Below, piece by piece: positions 13,562 to 14,037 of a stretch of 14,037 bases of DNA. The notes below the pieces were generated by a model, which did not search any database, was not told where the DNA came from, and was given only the letters and a program-made list of their open reading frames with translations. The stretch covers positions 687-14,723 of the forward strand of contig DAVY01000005.1 in assembly GCA_002505775.1 (NCBI GenBank). The letters are read 5' to 3'. A program made the position numbers and the translations under genes. The DNA comes from Euryarchaeota archaeon UBA130 (lineage in GTDB: Archaea > Thermoplasmatota > Poseidoniia > Poseidoniales > Thalassarchaeaceae). The number at the start of each line of letters is the position of its first letter. Within the stretch, counting starts at the first letter, position 1.

Positions 13562-14037
13562 TCTTCTTCCTCTTGGGAGGATATCGCTCCGGCTATGGCC
13601 AAAAGCCCTTCCAAATGCAATGCGGAGACTAGCTCGGTATTCATTCTCCTTGAGGGGTCAGTTACTCTAATTCCAGAGGCAGATATCTCATTTATGCTAG
13701 CCTGAACCACTGCTAGCGAGGATTGGTCGCTGTTTCCCTCGATTATCCTCATTGCGGTGGAGAGCGCCTTTGCAGCATGTCCGACCGGGCTTCCTTCAGA
13801 AGAGAATAGCGCGTCTACTCTGGATTGGGCCGCAGACAATTCCTCTTCCATCCTCGTGGCTCCTCCGAAGAGGGATGTTGAGGCCCATTCGGCGGCATTT
13901 TTGCCTGCTTCAGATCCGGTTACTAGCTCCTCGAGCATTAGATTGCCAGGGAGAGGGTGCCCCCCATGCATGCCTGTGAATGCGGAACGACCTGCGGCAT
14001 ACAGTCCGGTGTACCACATCTTCCCAGAATCAAAAAC
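13558..14037 (-). CDS. C-terminal part of a fumarate reductase/L-aspartate oxidase-family flavoprotein (5' end beyond window)
   Basis: The minus-strand frame is open from the window edge (VFDSGKMWYTGLYAAGR) to the TGA at 13558-13560, giving 159 residues of a longer protein. GLYAAGRSAFTGMHGGHPL, then GN and LMLEELVTG, align with the FAD-domain motif GLYA-GE-TG-HGANR-SNSLLE-LV-G of L-aspartate oxidase (NadB) and succinate dehydrogenase/fumarate reductase SdhA/FrdA. The remaining ~110 residues are helical, like the family's C-terminal domain, and end in an acidic QEEEE tail. The Arg of HGANR, a substrate carboxylate ligand in characterised members, is Pro here (HGGHP), and the Glu of AGE is Arg. 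Either the substrate differs or the protein has diverged from oxidase function. The ATGA overlap ties it to the HIT gene. I prefer a NadB-like reading because of the TG-HG spacing, but cannot separate this from SdhA/FrdA without the N-terminal part. Confidence 0.78.
   Translation of the reverse strand, partial: VFDSGKMWYTGLYAAGRSAFTGMHGGHPLPGNLMLEELVTGSEAGKNAAEWASTSLFGGATRMEEELSAAQSRVDALFSSEGSPVGHAAKALSTAMRIIEGNSDQSSLAVVQASINEISASGIRVTDPSRRMNTELVSALHLEGLLAIAGAISSQEEEE

Noticed and set aside
1..14037. CRISPR arrays, tRNA or rRNA genes, insertion sequences, toxin-antitoxin or defence cassettes
   Set aside because: No regular direct repeats, tRNA-like cloverleaf, transposase motifs or known defence-gene motifs were seen on reading either strand.

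Overview
The window looks like a piece of a marine Euryarchaeota genome, most likely a Poseidoniales (Marine Group II)-type archaeon. I infer this from four things: an archaeal topoisomerase VI gene pair, GGTGA-type ribosome binding sites and TATA-like boxes, an archaeal-style winged-helix regulator, and very large signal-peptide-bearing Ig/CARDB surface proteins. A bacterial/eukaryotic-type acyltransferase sits beside them. No RNA genes, CRISPR arrays, insertion sequences or long repeats were seen. Gene density is very high, and some genes overlap or abut stop-to-stop.

Left part (1-4643): a truncated fasciclin-domain surface protein gene runs leftward off the window. A 229-base divergent promoter region separates it from top6B and top6A, which overlap by 8 bases and encode the two subunits of type IIB DNA topoisomerase VI. 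A single-pass membrane protein of unknown function follows 37 bases later on the same strand.

Middle (4652-5774): a small two-helix membrane protein gene (minus strand, apparently leaderless) is divergent from a SurR/PH1932-like winged-helix regulator (plus strand). The regulator's stop codon directly abuts that of the next gene.

Right part (5775-14037): a leftward gene series reads, in transcription order, the C-terminal part of a fumarate reductase/L-aspartate oxidase-family flavoprotein (cut by the window edge), a HIT-family protein (ATGA overlap), a glycerolipid acyltransferase of the HX5D type (40-base gap), an uncharacterised 211-residue protein (20-base gap), and then, behind its own promoter, a 1690-residue cell-surface protein. 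That giant protein appears to be a seven-bladed propeller whose fourth blade is interrupted by a von Willebrand factor A domain. A stalk of Ig-like/CARDB domains and a single C-terminal membrane anchor follow.

The points most worth a second look are the VWA-in-propeller architecture, the archaeal GPAT-like acyltransferase, and the flavoprotein in which the usual substrate-binding Arg of the HGANR motif is a Pro. None of these is proved to form one system. The surface proteins, the membrane-lipid acyltransferase and the small membrane proteins suggest a cell-envelope theme, which is inference.
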